Assembly: GCA_031270585.1 (NCBI GenBank)
Contig: JAISXK010000029.1
Span: 1 to 38,914 of the forward strand
Direction of reading: 5' to 3'
Source of the DNA: Clostridiales bacterium
GTDB taxonomy: Bacteria; Bacillota; Clostridia; Christensenellales; CAG-138
DNA: 38,914 nt
Shown: positions 24,110-32,103 of the stretch, piece by piece
Layout of the letters: the number at the start of each line of letters is the position of its first letter
Numbering within the stretch: the first letter of the stretch is position 1
Position numbers and translations under genes: made by a program
The notes under the pieces: generated by a model
Databases searched by the model: none
The model's input: the letters and a program-made list of their open reading frames with translations, nothing else
Told to the model about the DNA's origin: nothing

Positions 24110-25423
24110 TTATTTAAACGCCTCGTAAATCGCCCGCACGGCAATTTCAAACTCATTGCTTTCCACGCCTACTATGATGTTCATCTCGCTGGAGCCCTGA
24201 TCGATCATGCGCACGTTTACGCCGGCCCTCGCCAGCGCCGTAAACAGCTTTGCCGATACGCCCACGGCGTTTACCATATCGCGCCCCACCACGGCGATGA
24301 GCGCCAGGTTGTCGTAAATTTCCACACTGTCCACGCTGCAAGCTTTTATGATGCCGTCTATGAGCGCCTTGCGCTTGCCCTCTATCTGCGCGTCCGACAA
24401 TACCAGCGACATGGTGTCTATGCCCGTGGGGATATGCTCGAAGGATATCGCAAGGTCGTTGAGAACCGAAAGCAGCCGGTAACCAAAGCCTATTTCGTTG
24501 TGCATATTGTCCTTCTCTATGGCGATGATGGTAAAGCCCGTGCGCCCGGCGATGCCCGTTAATTTGCCGCCATGCTCGCTCTCGCTGGAGTCGGGCACGA
24601 TAAACGTGCCGGCTTCATCCGGCGCGTTGGTGTTGCGCACATTGATGGGTATGCACGCCTGCCGCACGGGGAATATGGCGTCCTCATGCAATACGGTAGC
24701 GCCCATATAGGCAAGCTCGCGCAGCTCGGAATACGTAACGGTACCGATGAATCTGGGGTTTTTCACTATGCGCGGGTCGGCCATCAGGAAGCCCGACACA
24801 TCCGTCCAGTTTTCATATACATCTGCGTTCACGCCTCTTGCCACCACCGAACCCGTAATATCAGACCCCCCGCGCGGGAACACCTTGATGCCGCCGCCGG
24901 GAAGCGATCCGTAAAAGCCCGGTATCACCACGCGGCGCTTGTGGGCGACCTCCGTCTGGAAGGTTTTTTGGGTTTTTTCGGCGTCAAACTTGCCGTTTTC
25001 GCGGAAGAATATCAAACCGGCCGCGTCCATAAACGCAAAATTGAGATAGTCGGCCAGCAGCAGCCCGTTGAGATATTCGCCGCGGCTGGCGGCATAGTCG
25101 GCGGACGCGCCGTCGTTGATATCCTGCCATACGGTTTTCAGGTGGCTGCGTATATCCACGCCAAGCCGCAGTTCCTCGGCGATATCGATATACCGCTGGG
25201 CGATGATGTCAAACTCCTCTTCAAAGAGCCGGCCCTCGCTTGCCTTCGCCTGGCAGCGGTATAAAAGATCCGTTACCTTTTCATCCTTATAGGTGCGTTT
25301 GCCGGGCGCCGACGGCACCACAAACAGGCGGCCCTCATCCGCCTCGACAATACTTTTTACCTTTATAAATTGTTTGGCGTCAGCGAGCGAGCTTCCGCCA
25401 AATTTTACTACCTTCAGCTTCAT
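24110..25423 (-). CDS. lysC: Aspartate kinase
   Basis: First step of the lysine, threonine and methionine pathway: phosphorylates aspartate. The kinase domain begins MKLKVVKFGGSSLADAK, with GGSDITGSVVARG and NWTDVSGFLMADPR further on; two C-terminal ACT domains follow (about 290-437, with DMVNAVGVSAKLFTAL and SEMNIIVGV), where feedback by an end product is expected. The ATG at 25423 (437 residues) is chosen: the kinase N-terminus begins there and GGGGGA lies upstream, while upstream codons overlap the DUF1015 gene. It is 16 bases after the DUF1015 gene. Confidence 0.95.
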   Translation of the reverse strand: MKLKVVKFGGSSLADAKQFIKVKSIVEADEGRLFVVPSAPGKRTYKDEKVTDLLYRCQAKASEGRLFEEEFDIIAQRYIDIAEELRLGVDIRSHLKTVWQDINDGASADYAASRGEYLNGLLLADYLNFAFMDAAGLIFFRENGKFDAEKTQKTFQTEVAHKRRVVIPGFYGSLPGGGIKVFPRGGSDITGSVVARGVNADVYENWTDVSGFLMADPRIVKNPRFIGTVTYSELRELAYMGATVLHEDAIFPVRQACIPINVRNTNAPDEAGTFIVPDSSESEHGGKLTGIAGRTGFTIIAIEKDNMHNEIGFGYRLLSVLNDLAISFEHIPTGIDTMSLVLSDAQIEGKRKALIDGIIKACSVDSVEIYDNLALIAVVGRDMVNAVGVSAKLFTALARAGVNVRMIDQGSSEMNIIVGVESNEFEIAVRAIYEAFK

Positions 25424-25439
25424 GCGTAATCCCCCAATG

Positions 25440-26780
25440 CTAAATGATCCTCCTGCATTCCATGTAATAACGTTTTTCGTTGGCTTCGCCCATAGAAAAC
25501 GTTTTGCGGGGCAAAGCGCCATCATAAACCACGGTTTTAAACAGCGCGGATTTTTGCATGGAGGGCAGCAAAAACCCAATGGCGCCGGGTTGCCCGGCCA
25601 GGTTTTTCATAACGAACTCCCCATGGATATAATCCACCTCGCCGGGGGCTTGCACCACGGCGTCTATTGCGCTTTGCAGCGTGCCCACGGCAAGCTGCCG
25701 GGCGGGACGGTCTACGCGTATAAACCCGCAACGCTCCCCGGTATAAAACGGCAGTATATGCGCGGAGGACATATCGCCCTTTGCGCTTTCCGCAGCGGCG
25801 CTGCACAGATCGCTATTTTGGCAATACGTAAGCGTGGCGCCGCCGTTTTCCGCCTGCATGCGGGCGGTGATGGCCCGCAGGGTTTCTTCCGGCCGGACGC
25901 GCAGCAGTATGCGGTGGATGGGCTCGAACTCTATGCCGTCGTCGTGCACGTTTTCAATTTCCACCAGCGCGTAGCGCGCGGGGTGGTCGTTTAGGGCAGT
26001 ATGCGGCAACGTTTTTTTGATATTCTCCCAGACGGTTTTCGCTGTGGCGAACGAATGGTTGCCGTCGCCCATGGCAAACAGCAGCGGAGCCTGCCCCGCC
26101 CCATACCGCGCGGCAAAGGCGTCTTTATCCGCAAGGGCTTCAAGCGCCGCTATCACGGCCTCAATACGCGCCGTATCGTCCACCAGATACCCCGTTACAC
26201 GCCCGCCCCGCTGCATCAAATCGGTATCGTACAGCACGCGCGGCTGCCCTGCGGCGTATAGCGGTTCGATCACCGTGCGGCCGGGGTCGTCTATGAGCAC
26301 GAGTATGTGCGGTAATTCTATCGGCGCCCCTTCGCGTATGCGAAGCCGGGGCGGTATGCGCTCCACCACGGTGCCCTCCGTGGCGCGTATAAGCGTTTTC
26401 GCGCCCTTTTGAAAATCGTAACGCTCCAGATCCAGCGCCAGCATAAGGCCCAGCCGTTCTTTTTTGGATACGCGGCGGCGCACCAGTATAAAGCCCTGCG
26501 GCAAATTTTCAAGCAAGCCTTCGTCCAAATACGATTGCATTGTGCGTTTCACCCGCGCGATGCGCTCGGTTTCTCCCGGTTTGTTGAGGTACGCTTCGGG
26601 CAAAATAAGCTTGAGCGCGGAGGGCGCTTCGCCCACGATCCGCCCGGTTTCTTCCCAATATTCCGTCTGGGCGGTATACTGGTCGCAGGCGACCACCGCC
26701 CACTTGTATAAATCCACGCCCTCTTTGGGCAGCAATACGGACGGCACCTGCACGCCTATCGTATTTTCATACCGTTTCAT
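25440..26780 (-). CDS. DUF1015 family protein
   Basis: 446-residue cytoplasmic protein of the DUF1015 family, whose biochemical role I cannot state. It is recognised by the N-terminal VPSVLLPKEGVDLYKWAVVACDQY, by GDGNHSFATAK in the middle (the family's DGxH motif) and by VDYIHGEF near the C-terminus. The gene lies between serA and lysC, and DUF1015 genes are often found next to serine-biosynthesis genes, so a role in serine or phosphoserine metabolism is a context inference. GGGAGG precedes the ATG by 7 bases. Confidence 0.88.
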   Translation of the reverse strand: MKRYENTIGVQVPSVLLPKEGVDLYKWAVVACDQYTAQTEYWEETGRIVGEAPSALKLILPEAYLNKPGETERIARVKRTMQSYLDEGLLENLPQGFILVRRRVSKKERLGLMLALDLERYDFQKGAKTLIRATEGTVVERIPPRLRIREGAPIELPHILVLIDDPGRTVIEPLYAAGQPRVLYDTDLMQRGGRVTGYLVDDTARIEAVIAALEALADKDAFAARYGAGQAPLLFAMGDGNHSFATAKTVWENIKKTLPHTALNDHPARYALVEIENVHDDGIEFEPIHRILLRVRPEETLRAITARMQAENGGATLTYCQNSDLCSAAAESAKGDMSSAHILPFYTGERCGFIRVDRPARQLAVGTLQSAIDAVVQAPGEVDYIHGEFVMKNLAGQPGAIGFLLPSMQKSALFKTVVYDGALPRKTFSMGEANEKRYYMECRRII

Positions 26781-26862
26781 GACCGCGCCTCCCTTATTTT
26801 TATTTTATCTGTTTTGCCTTTATTACCATCTCTATCCCTCTGCCGTATGGCACGCGTTGCCC

Positions 26863-26874
26863 AATTGCGCAATT
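26863..26874. repeat. 12-bp palindrome AATTGCGCAATT after serA
   Basis: AATTGCGCAATT directly follows the serA stop codon on the minus strand. The same 12-mer is at 5955-5966 inside the MerR pseudogene, and ten bases of it lie over the -35 of the serA promoter (28182-28191). Confidence 0.5.
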
Positions 26875-28056
26875 TTACCCTTCCGCGTTGCCGTTGGTAT
26901 TGATGGTGCGTATACGTATCACGCCGTCTATAGCCTGTATTTTCGCCGTAACGGCCTCGGGCAGGGCGTCATCCAGATCCATCAGCGTGTAGGCTATCTC
27001 GTTGCGGCTGGCGTTGATCATGTTGGCAATATTGCCGTTGGCCGCCGCCACGGCGCTTGATATTTGCCCCACCATATTTTTGGCGTTTTTGTGCAGCGCG
27101 CAAAGCCTGTAACTGCCGGTGGGCGTCATGCCGCACTGCGGCATGTTTACGCTGTTCTGTATATTGCCGTAACGCAGGTAAGCGTCAAGCTCTTTTGCCG
27201 CCATGCGCGCGCAGTTCTCTTCGCTTTCGGGGGTTGTGGCGCCAAGATGCGGCACGCATACAACGCCCTTGCGGTTTAAAAGCTCCTCCGTTGGAAAATC
27301 GGTGACGTATTTTTTAACGACGCCCTTCTCAATGGCCGCAAGCAGCGCCGCGTTATCCACCAATTCGCCGCGGGCAAGGTTGAGTACAATGGCGCCGGGC
27401 TTCATGATGGAAAACGCGCGCCAGTTGAGGAAATGGCGGGTTTTTTCCATCAAAGGGATATGCACGCTCACATAATCGCATTGCGGCAGTATCTCTTCAA
27501 GCGAGTTGCCGCGGTGTATGGCGCGCGAAAGGCCCCACGCATGCTCTATGGATACATACGGGTCGTAGCCAATGACACGCATGCCTATGGCGTGCGCGTC
27601 GTTTGCCACCATCACGCCAATGGCGCCAAGCCCTATAACCGCCAGCGTTTTTCCGGCAAGCTCATGGCCTAGAAACCTGCGCTTGCCCTGCTCTACCTGC
27701 AAGGGGATATCCGCGCCCGTGAGCTTGTTTACCCATTCCACGCCCTCTATCACGTTGCGCGAAACCATGAGCATGCAACACAGCGCCAGCTCGTTTACAG
27801 CGTTGGCGTTGGCGCCGGGGGTGTTAAACACAGCGATGCCGGCCCTGGCGCAACGCTCCAGCGGGATGTTGTTGACGCCGGCGCCCGCGCGGGCGATGGC
27901 TAAAAGCTCCGGCCCAAATTCCATATCACGGCAGTCTGCGCTGCGCACCAGTATGCCCACGGGCGACGCGGCGTCGCCGGATACGGCGTAGCGCGCGGGC
28001 TCTAAATAGTCGAATATCGAGTCGGCGATGGGGTTGAGTGTGCGGATGTTCATCAT
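26875..28056 (-). CDS. serA: D-3-phosphoglycerate dehydrogenase
   Basis: Oxidises 3-phosphoglycerate to phosphohydroxypyruvate, the entry to serine. The NAD-binding loop is VIGLGAIG; catalytic Arg is in NLARGELVDN, and catalytic His in PHLGATTPES. A C-terminal ACT domain (about 315-393) could bind serine. At 393 residues it is the short ACT-bearing form. The start region MMNIRT has only a weak AAAGG far upstream, so 28053 is an equally possible start. First gene of the long minus-strand run down to 18473. Confidence 0.94.
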   Translation of the reverse strand: MMNIRTLNPIADSIFDYLEPARYAVSGDAASPVGILVRSADCRDMEFGPELLAIARAGAGVNNIPLERCARAGIAVFNTPGANANAVNELALCCMLMVSRNVIEGVEWVNKLTGADIPLQVEQGKRRFLGHELAGKTLAVIGLGAIGVMVANDAHAIGMRVIGYDPYVSIEHAWGLSRAIHRGNSLEEILPQCDYVSVHIPLMEKTRHFLNWRAFSIMKPGAIVLNLARGELVDNAALLAAIEKGVVKKYVTDFPTEELLNRKGVVCVPHLGATTPESEENCARMAAKELDAYLRYGNIQNSVNMPQCGMTPTGSYRLCALHKNAKNMVGQISSAVAAANGNIANMINASRNEIAYTLMDLDDALPEAVTAKIQAIDGVIRIRTINTNGNAEG

Positions 28057-28094
28057 GGCGGGTTTGTGTGCCTTTCAAAATTTATATTACGCGC

Positions 28095-28110
28095 GCCTGT
28101 TGGCGGCGCG
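28095..28110 (-). other. GC hairpin in the serA leader
   Basis: In the serA mRNA leader, GCGCC and GGCGC arms around GCCAACA form a compact stem, followed by an AATATAAATTTT stretch about 30 bases before the start. It could act as a weak attenuator; no known riboswitch motif is seen. Confidence 0.35.
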
Positions 28111-28162
28111 TATGTATCATCATAGTATAGCCGGCCCGTTTCCGGAAAAAACCCGGCCCCCT

Positions 28163-28191
28163 ATTATACCGTTTAAAAAGCAATTGCGCAA
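28163..28191 (-). promoter_or_regulatory. Promoter of serA and the downstream genes
   Basis: On the minus strand TTGCGC (28186-28191), 17-base spacer, TATAAT (28163-28168), about 110 bases before serA. The -35 is inside CAATTGCGCAA, which also occurs after serA. Confidence 0.7.
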
Positions 28192-28311
28192 GGCGGGCCG
28201 CCGGACCGGGGCCTGCGCCGGGGACTGTGTCGGGGCTCGCTCGCTGTCACCCATTTTCCCCCCGCTTCATACATTAAAAGCAGGGTTGGCATAAGGCGGG
28301 GTGATCTAAAA

Positions 28312-28968
28312 GTGGTCTATGTTTTTGATTTTTCAAATGGCGAATGGATTATGAAGGACGCCGCGCCCGGCGACCCCATGCCCGGCACCTGCCGCCACAG
28401 TATATCCGTAGCGGAATTTTTGGGGCCTTGCCGCACGGATATATGCTGGAGCGACCTTGGCGCGCTCAAGGCGCTGCAAAAATTGCAGGATTACGGCACG
28501 CCTGCGGATACGCGGGTGCGCTACGCCTTTCGCCGCGCGGCGGATGGCGCGCACAAGGGCCAGTCGGCCCATTATGCGGGGCTGGCGTTTGATGTGGGCA
28601 AGCGCCTCACCACCCGTGAGCAGACGCGCCTGATGCGGATAGCTTTGGAGCGCTGCGGCTTTGACAGGGTGGAACCCCCGTATTCCACCCCCGGCTGGCT
28701 GCATGTGGAAAAGCGTGTCGCGCCGCCCGCGAGTATGCTGGGCGAATATCCCACGCTGCGCGAACGTGACAAGGGCGTGCATGTGCTGCTGCTACAGGAT
28801 GTTTTATCGCTGCACGGGTTTTATAAAGGTATGCTGACGGGCGTATTTTCGCCCGCCACGGCAAGCGAGCTCATGCGGTTTCAAAAGGAAGGGCATATGG
28901 GCATCACCGGCATTGCGGATGGCGAAACCTGGCACGCGCTTATGCAAACGCCGGGTAAACGCTCATAA
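28312..28968 (+). CDS. M15-like D,D-carboxypeptidase/endopeptidase with peptidoglycan-binding domain
   Basis: A 218-residue predicted murein hydrolase. The peptidase domain (about 25-135) has the M15-type zinc pattern SAHYAGLAFD (His87, Asp94) and GWLHVE (His131). A C-terminal peptidoglycan-binding domain (about 147-212) has LQDVLSLHGFYKG and TGVFSPATASELMRFQ. The start is GTG at 28312 with GGCGGGG about 10 bases upstream. No signal peptide or membrane helix is seen, so it would need another export route, act in spores, or derive from a phage-type lysin. It stands alone, divergent from serA. Confidence 0.82.
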   Translation: MVYVFDFSNGEWIMKDAAPGDPMPGTCRHSISVAEFLGPCRTDICWSDLGALKALQKLQDYGTPADTRVRYAFRRAADGAHKGQSAHYAGLAFDVGKRLTTREQTRLMRIALERCGFDRVEPPYSTPGWLHVEKRVAPPASMLGEYPTLRERDKGVHVLLLQDVLSLHGFYKGMLTGVFSPATASELMRFQKEGHMGITGIADGETWHALMQTPGKRS

Positions 28969-29010
28969 AGGGCATTGCACAAAACGGGGTTCAGGAGCCG
29001 GTAAGCAGAG

Positions 29011-29035
29011 CGGCCGGTTTTTAACGGCCGGTTTT
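29011..29035 (+). terminator. Terminator of the M15-like gene
   Basis: CGGCCG (29011-29016) and CGGCCG (29025-29030) form a 6-bp stem with an 8-base loop, followed by GTTTT. It lies about 45 bases after the stop codon. Confidence 0.7.
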
Positions 29036-29055
29036 ACAAAAAGCGCCTTTACATG

Positions 29056-29100
29056 AAGCATAGTACGCCAATCCGGGTTTAATATTGGCGTACGATGCTT
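29056..29100. repeat. Paired dispersed repeat: 17-base arms in inverted orientation
   Basis: Left arm 29056-29072 (AAGCATAGTACGCCAAT) and right arm 29084-29100 (ATTGGCGTACGATGCTT) are inverted copies with one mismatch and an 11-base loop. On the minus strand the right arm begins TAAGCAT, and its TA(A) supplies the stop codon of murI (29099-29101). It may be a miniature element or the two ends of an excised one, and could terminate transcription from both sides. Confidence 0.75.
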
Positions 29101-29890
29101 ATTCCAATTCTAATTTTTGTTGTAACAGGAACCGGAAGAGGGGCTCGGTTTTTTCCGGCCGGCCGCTCGTGAAGAACGATACGCCGCCGTTTCCGTCGCC
29201 GTTAAAAAGGCCGTGCCGCCGCAGCGACGCTTTCAGGCGTTGCGCCGCCAGCTTTGATCCGTCAAAAAAGCGCGGCGCGCCCTGAAAGTGCGCCCGCGCA
29301 TAGCGCGCAATCTGTTTTTGTATAAAGGGGTAATGCGTGCAGCCCAGCACAATGCCGCGCACATCAAGCCCTTCGTAGGGGCGCAGCACGGTTAAAAGCA
29401 GGTCGTCATAGCCGTCCATATCGAATATGCCAAGCTCAATGCGCTCCACAAACGCCTTGGGGCAGGGTACATCGTGTACGCGCGCGGGCTCTTTGAGTTC
29501 CCCGCGCAGCGCCCGGTAACGCTCCTGGCGCACGGTGGCTTCAGTGGCCATCGCCAATATATGTCCCGCGGGCAGCTTGGCTTCCGCCCTGCATATGGCA
29601 GGCTCTATACCCACCACCGGCATGGGCAGCGCCTGCCGCAACAGATGCAACGCGGAGGATGTGGCCGTATTGCAGGCGACAAGCAGCGCCTTTACGTCAC
29701 GCGAAAGCATGACGCGCCCGCAGTTTTGCGCAAGCGCTTGTATCTCTTGCGTGCTGCGGCTGCCATAGGGGCCGTTGCCGCAATCGCTGTAGTATATATA
29801 GTTTTCGCGCGGCAGGGCTTTTAGCACTTCTATGAGCGTTGAAGCGCCGCCCAGGCCGCTGTCCAGCACGCCGACGGGGCGTTTATCCAT
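29099..29890 (-). CDS. murI: Glutamate racemase
   Basis: Makes D-glutamate for peptidoglycan. The two catalytic cysteines are in LLVACNTATS (Cys73) and VLGCTHYP (Cys184); GVLDSGLGG is the N-terminal substrate loop. The ATG at 29890 (263 residues) is chosen because GGAGG lies about 10 bases upstream, whereas the ATG at 29899 is only one base from it. It is the last gene after ptb and buk, 35 bases past buk. Its stop codon coincides with the end of the paired repeat, so the C-terminus may have been set by that element. Confidence 0.95.
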   Translation of the reverse strand: MDKRPVGVLDSGLGGASTLIEVLKALPRENYIYYSDCGNGPYGSRSTQEIQALAQNCGRVMLSRDVKALLVACNTATSSALHLLRQALPMPVVGIEPAICRAEAKLPAGHILAMATEATVRQERYRALRGELKEPARVHDVPCPKAFVERIELGIFDMDGYDDLLLTVLRPYEGLDVRGIVLGCTHYPFIQKQIARYARAHFQGAPRFFDGSKLAAQRLKASLRRHGLFNGDGNGGVSFFTSGRPEKTEPLFRFLLQQKLELE

Positions 29891-29925
29891 AAAAAGCATA
29901 CCTCCGGGGAGATCGCGGGGTGAAT

Positions 29926-31002
29926 TTATTTTTTGCTCCAGTCGATCTTCTTTAATTGCTCTTCGCCGCGCAATACGCGCAGGCCGCCTTCGGCCAGCGC
30001 TTCCATTTCATATTCGCCGGCGATCACTATTACGGGCGCAATCCAATCCACATATTCCGTAAGGCGGTCGGTCAGCTTTTTGGAGTGGGCAATGCCGCCT
30101 GTCAGTATAATGCGATCCACCTTGCCAAACACCACCGTCGCCAGGTCGCCAATGTTTTTCGCGATGCCGTTTATAAAGGCTTCCCACACCAGGGCGGCGT
30201 ATTCGTCGCCGGCGTCTATGCGGCGCTGCACCTCAAGCATGTCGGACGTGCCCAATAGCGCGCGAAAACCGGCGTTGCCGCGCACCTTGTTCATCATCTC
30301 CTGAAAATTGTATTTGCCGGAATAGCACATGCGCACCAATTCCAGCGCCTGTATGCGGCCGCACCGCTCGGGGCAGATGGCGCCGTCGTCGTCGCTGTAT
30401 AAATCGGGGGATACGCCCTTGTCGATCAGCCACACGCTGCAACCGCCGCCCAGGTGGGCCACGATGAATGTGCACGCCTCCACGGGCTTACGCATAACCT
30501 CTTTGGCGCAGCGCCTGGCCACGGCGTGCGTGTTAAGCGCGTGGCCGCGGCTTACCTTCGGCACATCCGGCATGCCGGTGATGCGCGCCACAGGCGAGAG
30601 CTCGTCCACGCTCACAGGATCGTAAATATAGGCGGGTATATGGAGCCTCGCCGCGATATCGTAGGCGATGATGGCGGCGATGTTGCTGATATGCGATCCC
30701 TCGCGCAGGCCGCTTAAAAAATCCACCATGGTTTTATCGACGGCGAACGCGCCCGTGGGCACCGGCGGCACCTGCCCGCCGCGCGCCATAACGCATGTAA
30801 GCGTGCTGCTATCGATATGCTGGTCTTTTAGACAATTGAGTATAAACTCCTTGCGGTATTCCGCCTGATCCACCACCCAGGTAAACCGTGTGAGTTCAGC
30901 GTCGGGGTGGCGCAGCGTTTCGTTCAATATCTTTTTTTCATCTTCAAACACCGCGATCTTGGTGGAGGTGCTGCCGGGATTGATTACCAGTATTTTTTCC
31001 AT
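29926..31002 (-). CDS. buk: Butyrate kinase
   Basis: Converts butyryl phosphate and ADP to butyrate and ATP, the energy-yielding last step of butyrate fermentation. It belongs to the acetokinase family: NPGSTSTK at the N-terminus, VARGGQVPPVPTGAF, HLGGGCSVWLIDKG, and VDRIILTGGIAHS near the C-terminus. The 358-residue length is normal. AAAGGAGG lies 6 bases before the ATG and 12 bases separate it from ptb. Some members act better on branched-chain acyl phosphates; the sequence does not decide this. Confidence 0.95.
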   Translation of the reverse strand: MEKILVINPGSTSTKIAVFEDEKKILNETLRHPDAELTRFTWVVDQAEYRKEFILNCLKDQHIDSSTLTCVMARGGQVPPVPTGAFAVDKTMVDFLSGLREGSHISNIAAIIAYDIAARLHIPAYIYDPVSVDELSPVARITGMPDVPKVSRGHALNTHAVARRCAKEVMRKPVEACTFIVAHLGGGCSVWLIDKGVSPDLYSDDDGAICPERCGRIQALELVRMCYSGKYNFQEMMNKVRGNAGFRALLGTSDMLEVQRRIDAGDEYAALVWEAFINGIAKNIGDLATVVFGKVDRIILTGGIAHSKKLTDRLTEYVDWIAPVIVIAGEYEMEALAEGGLRVLRGEEQLKKIDWSKK

Positions 31003-31014
31003 GATACGCCTCCT

Positions 31015-31908
31015 TTATACGCAGCCCGCGCCCAGCGCCAGCGAAAAGTATTTTTCATCCGCAGATGATCCGCGCGACGTTAATACAATGGGCACCTTGC
31101 AGCCCAGCACCAGTCCCGCCATGCGGCCGCCGGCGGTGTACACCAGGCATTTGCCAAGGATATTGCCCGCCGTAATTTCCGGTACAAGCAGTATATCAAA
31201 ATCACCCGTGACGGGGCTGCTGTAGCCCTTCACCGGCGAAAGCTGCGGCACCATGGCAAGGTCGTAGGATATGGGGCCCTCTATATAGCAGTCGCCGAAC
31301 ACGCCCTTTTCCGATAGCTCCTTGAGCGCGGCGGCATCCACGGTTTCGGGCATTTTGGGGTTGACCTTTTCTATGGCGCACAGGGCCGCCACATGGGGTC
31401 TTATATAGCCCAGGCTATGGAAAAAGCCGACGGCATTTTCAACGATTTGCTTTTTCTGTTCCAGATCGGGATACGTAACCATGCCGCCATCCGTCACGGC
31501 TAAAAGCTTTGGATACTTGGGCATTTCGGTGAGTTGTATATGGCTCATCAGCCCGCCCTTGCGCAGACCGCTTTCGGGCTTTAACACGCCTTTGAGCATA
31601 TCGCCGGTCATAAGCTTGCCCTTCATCAAAAAATCTGCCCGGCCCGCGTGAATAAGGCCCGCCGCGCAAACGGAAGGATGCGTGTCCCCTTCGGGCTCCA
31701 CAATTTCATAATCCGCAGGGTTTTTACCAAGGGAAGTGAGCACGGGCGCAATCTTCTCTTTGCTGCCCACGAGTATGGCGTTTACGATATCGCCGGCGTG
31801 TATCACGGCCTGCAACGCGTGCTCGTCGTGCGCTTCCACCAGCGCCACGGTGCGTTTGCGGCCGCCCTTTACTTTGTCAATCAGCTCTTGAAAATTCCGT
31901 ATCGGCAT
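31015..31908 (-). CDS. ptb: Phosphate butyryltransferase
   Basis: Exchanges CoA for phosphate on butyryl-CoA, giving butyryl phosphate for buk. Recognised by DFLMKGKLMTGDMLKG, the SGLRKGGLMSHI segment, VTDGGM, and a C-terminal GCKVPIVLTSRGSSADEK. The ATG at 31908 (297 residues) has AAGGAG 10 bases upstream; an earlier ATG at 31929 precedes that site. First gene of ptb-buk-murI. Confidence 0.94.
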   Translation of the reverse strand: MPIRNFQELIDKVKGGRKRTVALVEAHDEHALQAVIHAGDIVNAILVGSKEKIAPVLTSLGKNPADYEIVEPEGDTHPSVCAAGLIHAGRADFLMKGKLMTGDMLKGVLKPESGLRKGGLMSHIQLTEMPKYPKLLAVTDGGMVTYPDLEQKKQIVENAVGFFHSLGYIRPHVAALCAIEKVNPKMPETVDAAALKELSEKGVFGDCYIEGPISYDLAMVPQLSPVKGYSSPVTGDFDILLVPEITAGNILGKCLVYTAGGRMAGLVLGCKVPIVLTSRGSSADEKYFSLALGAGCV

Positions 31909-31997
31909 ACTTGTACAACTCCTTTTCATACTATTCTCAATGGGGATCGCAACGGAAACCGCACATGTGCCGCCATGCGGTAACCGAGGATGGTTTC

Positions 31998-32026
31998 ATG
32001 ATACCCAATTGGCACAGGCAACGCAA
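31998..32026 (-). promoter_or_regulatory. Promoter of ptb-buk-murI
   Basis: On the minus strand TTGCGT (32021-32026), 17-base spacer, TATCAT (31998-32003), giving a leader of about 80 bases. The leader has a CCGCA/TGCGG hairpin and no riboswitch I recognise. Confidence 0.65.
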
Positions 32027-32103
32027 TAAACTTACATGTTGTACATAATATATTTGCGCAAGCGCCTTTTGCGTTTAAAGGCCCGGGCACAGCGCGCTGG
32101 AGC

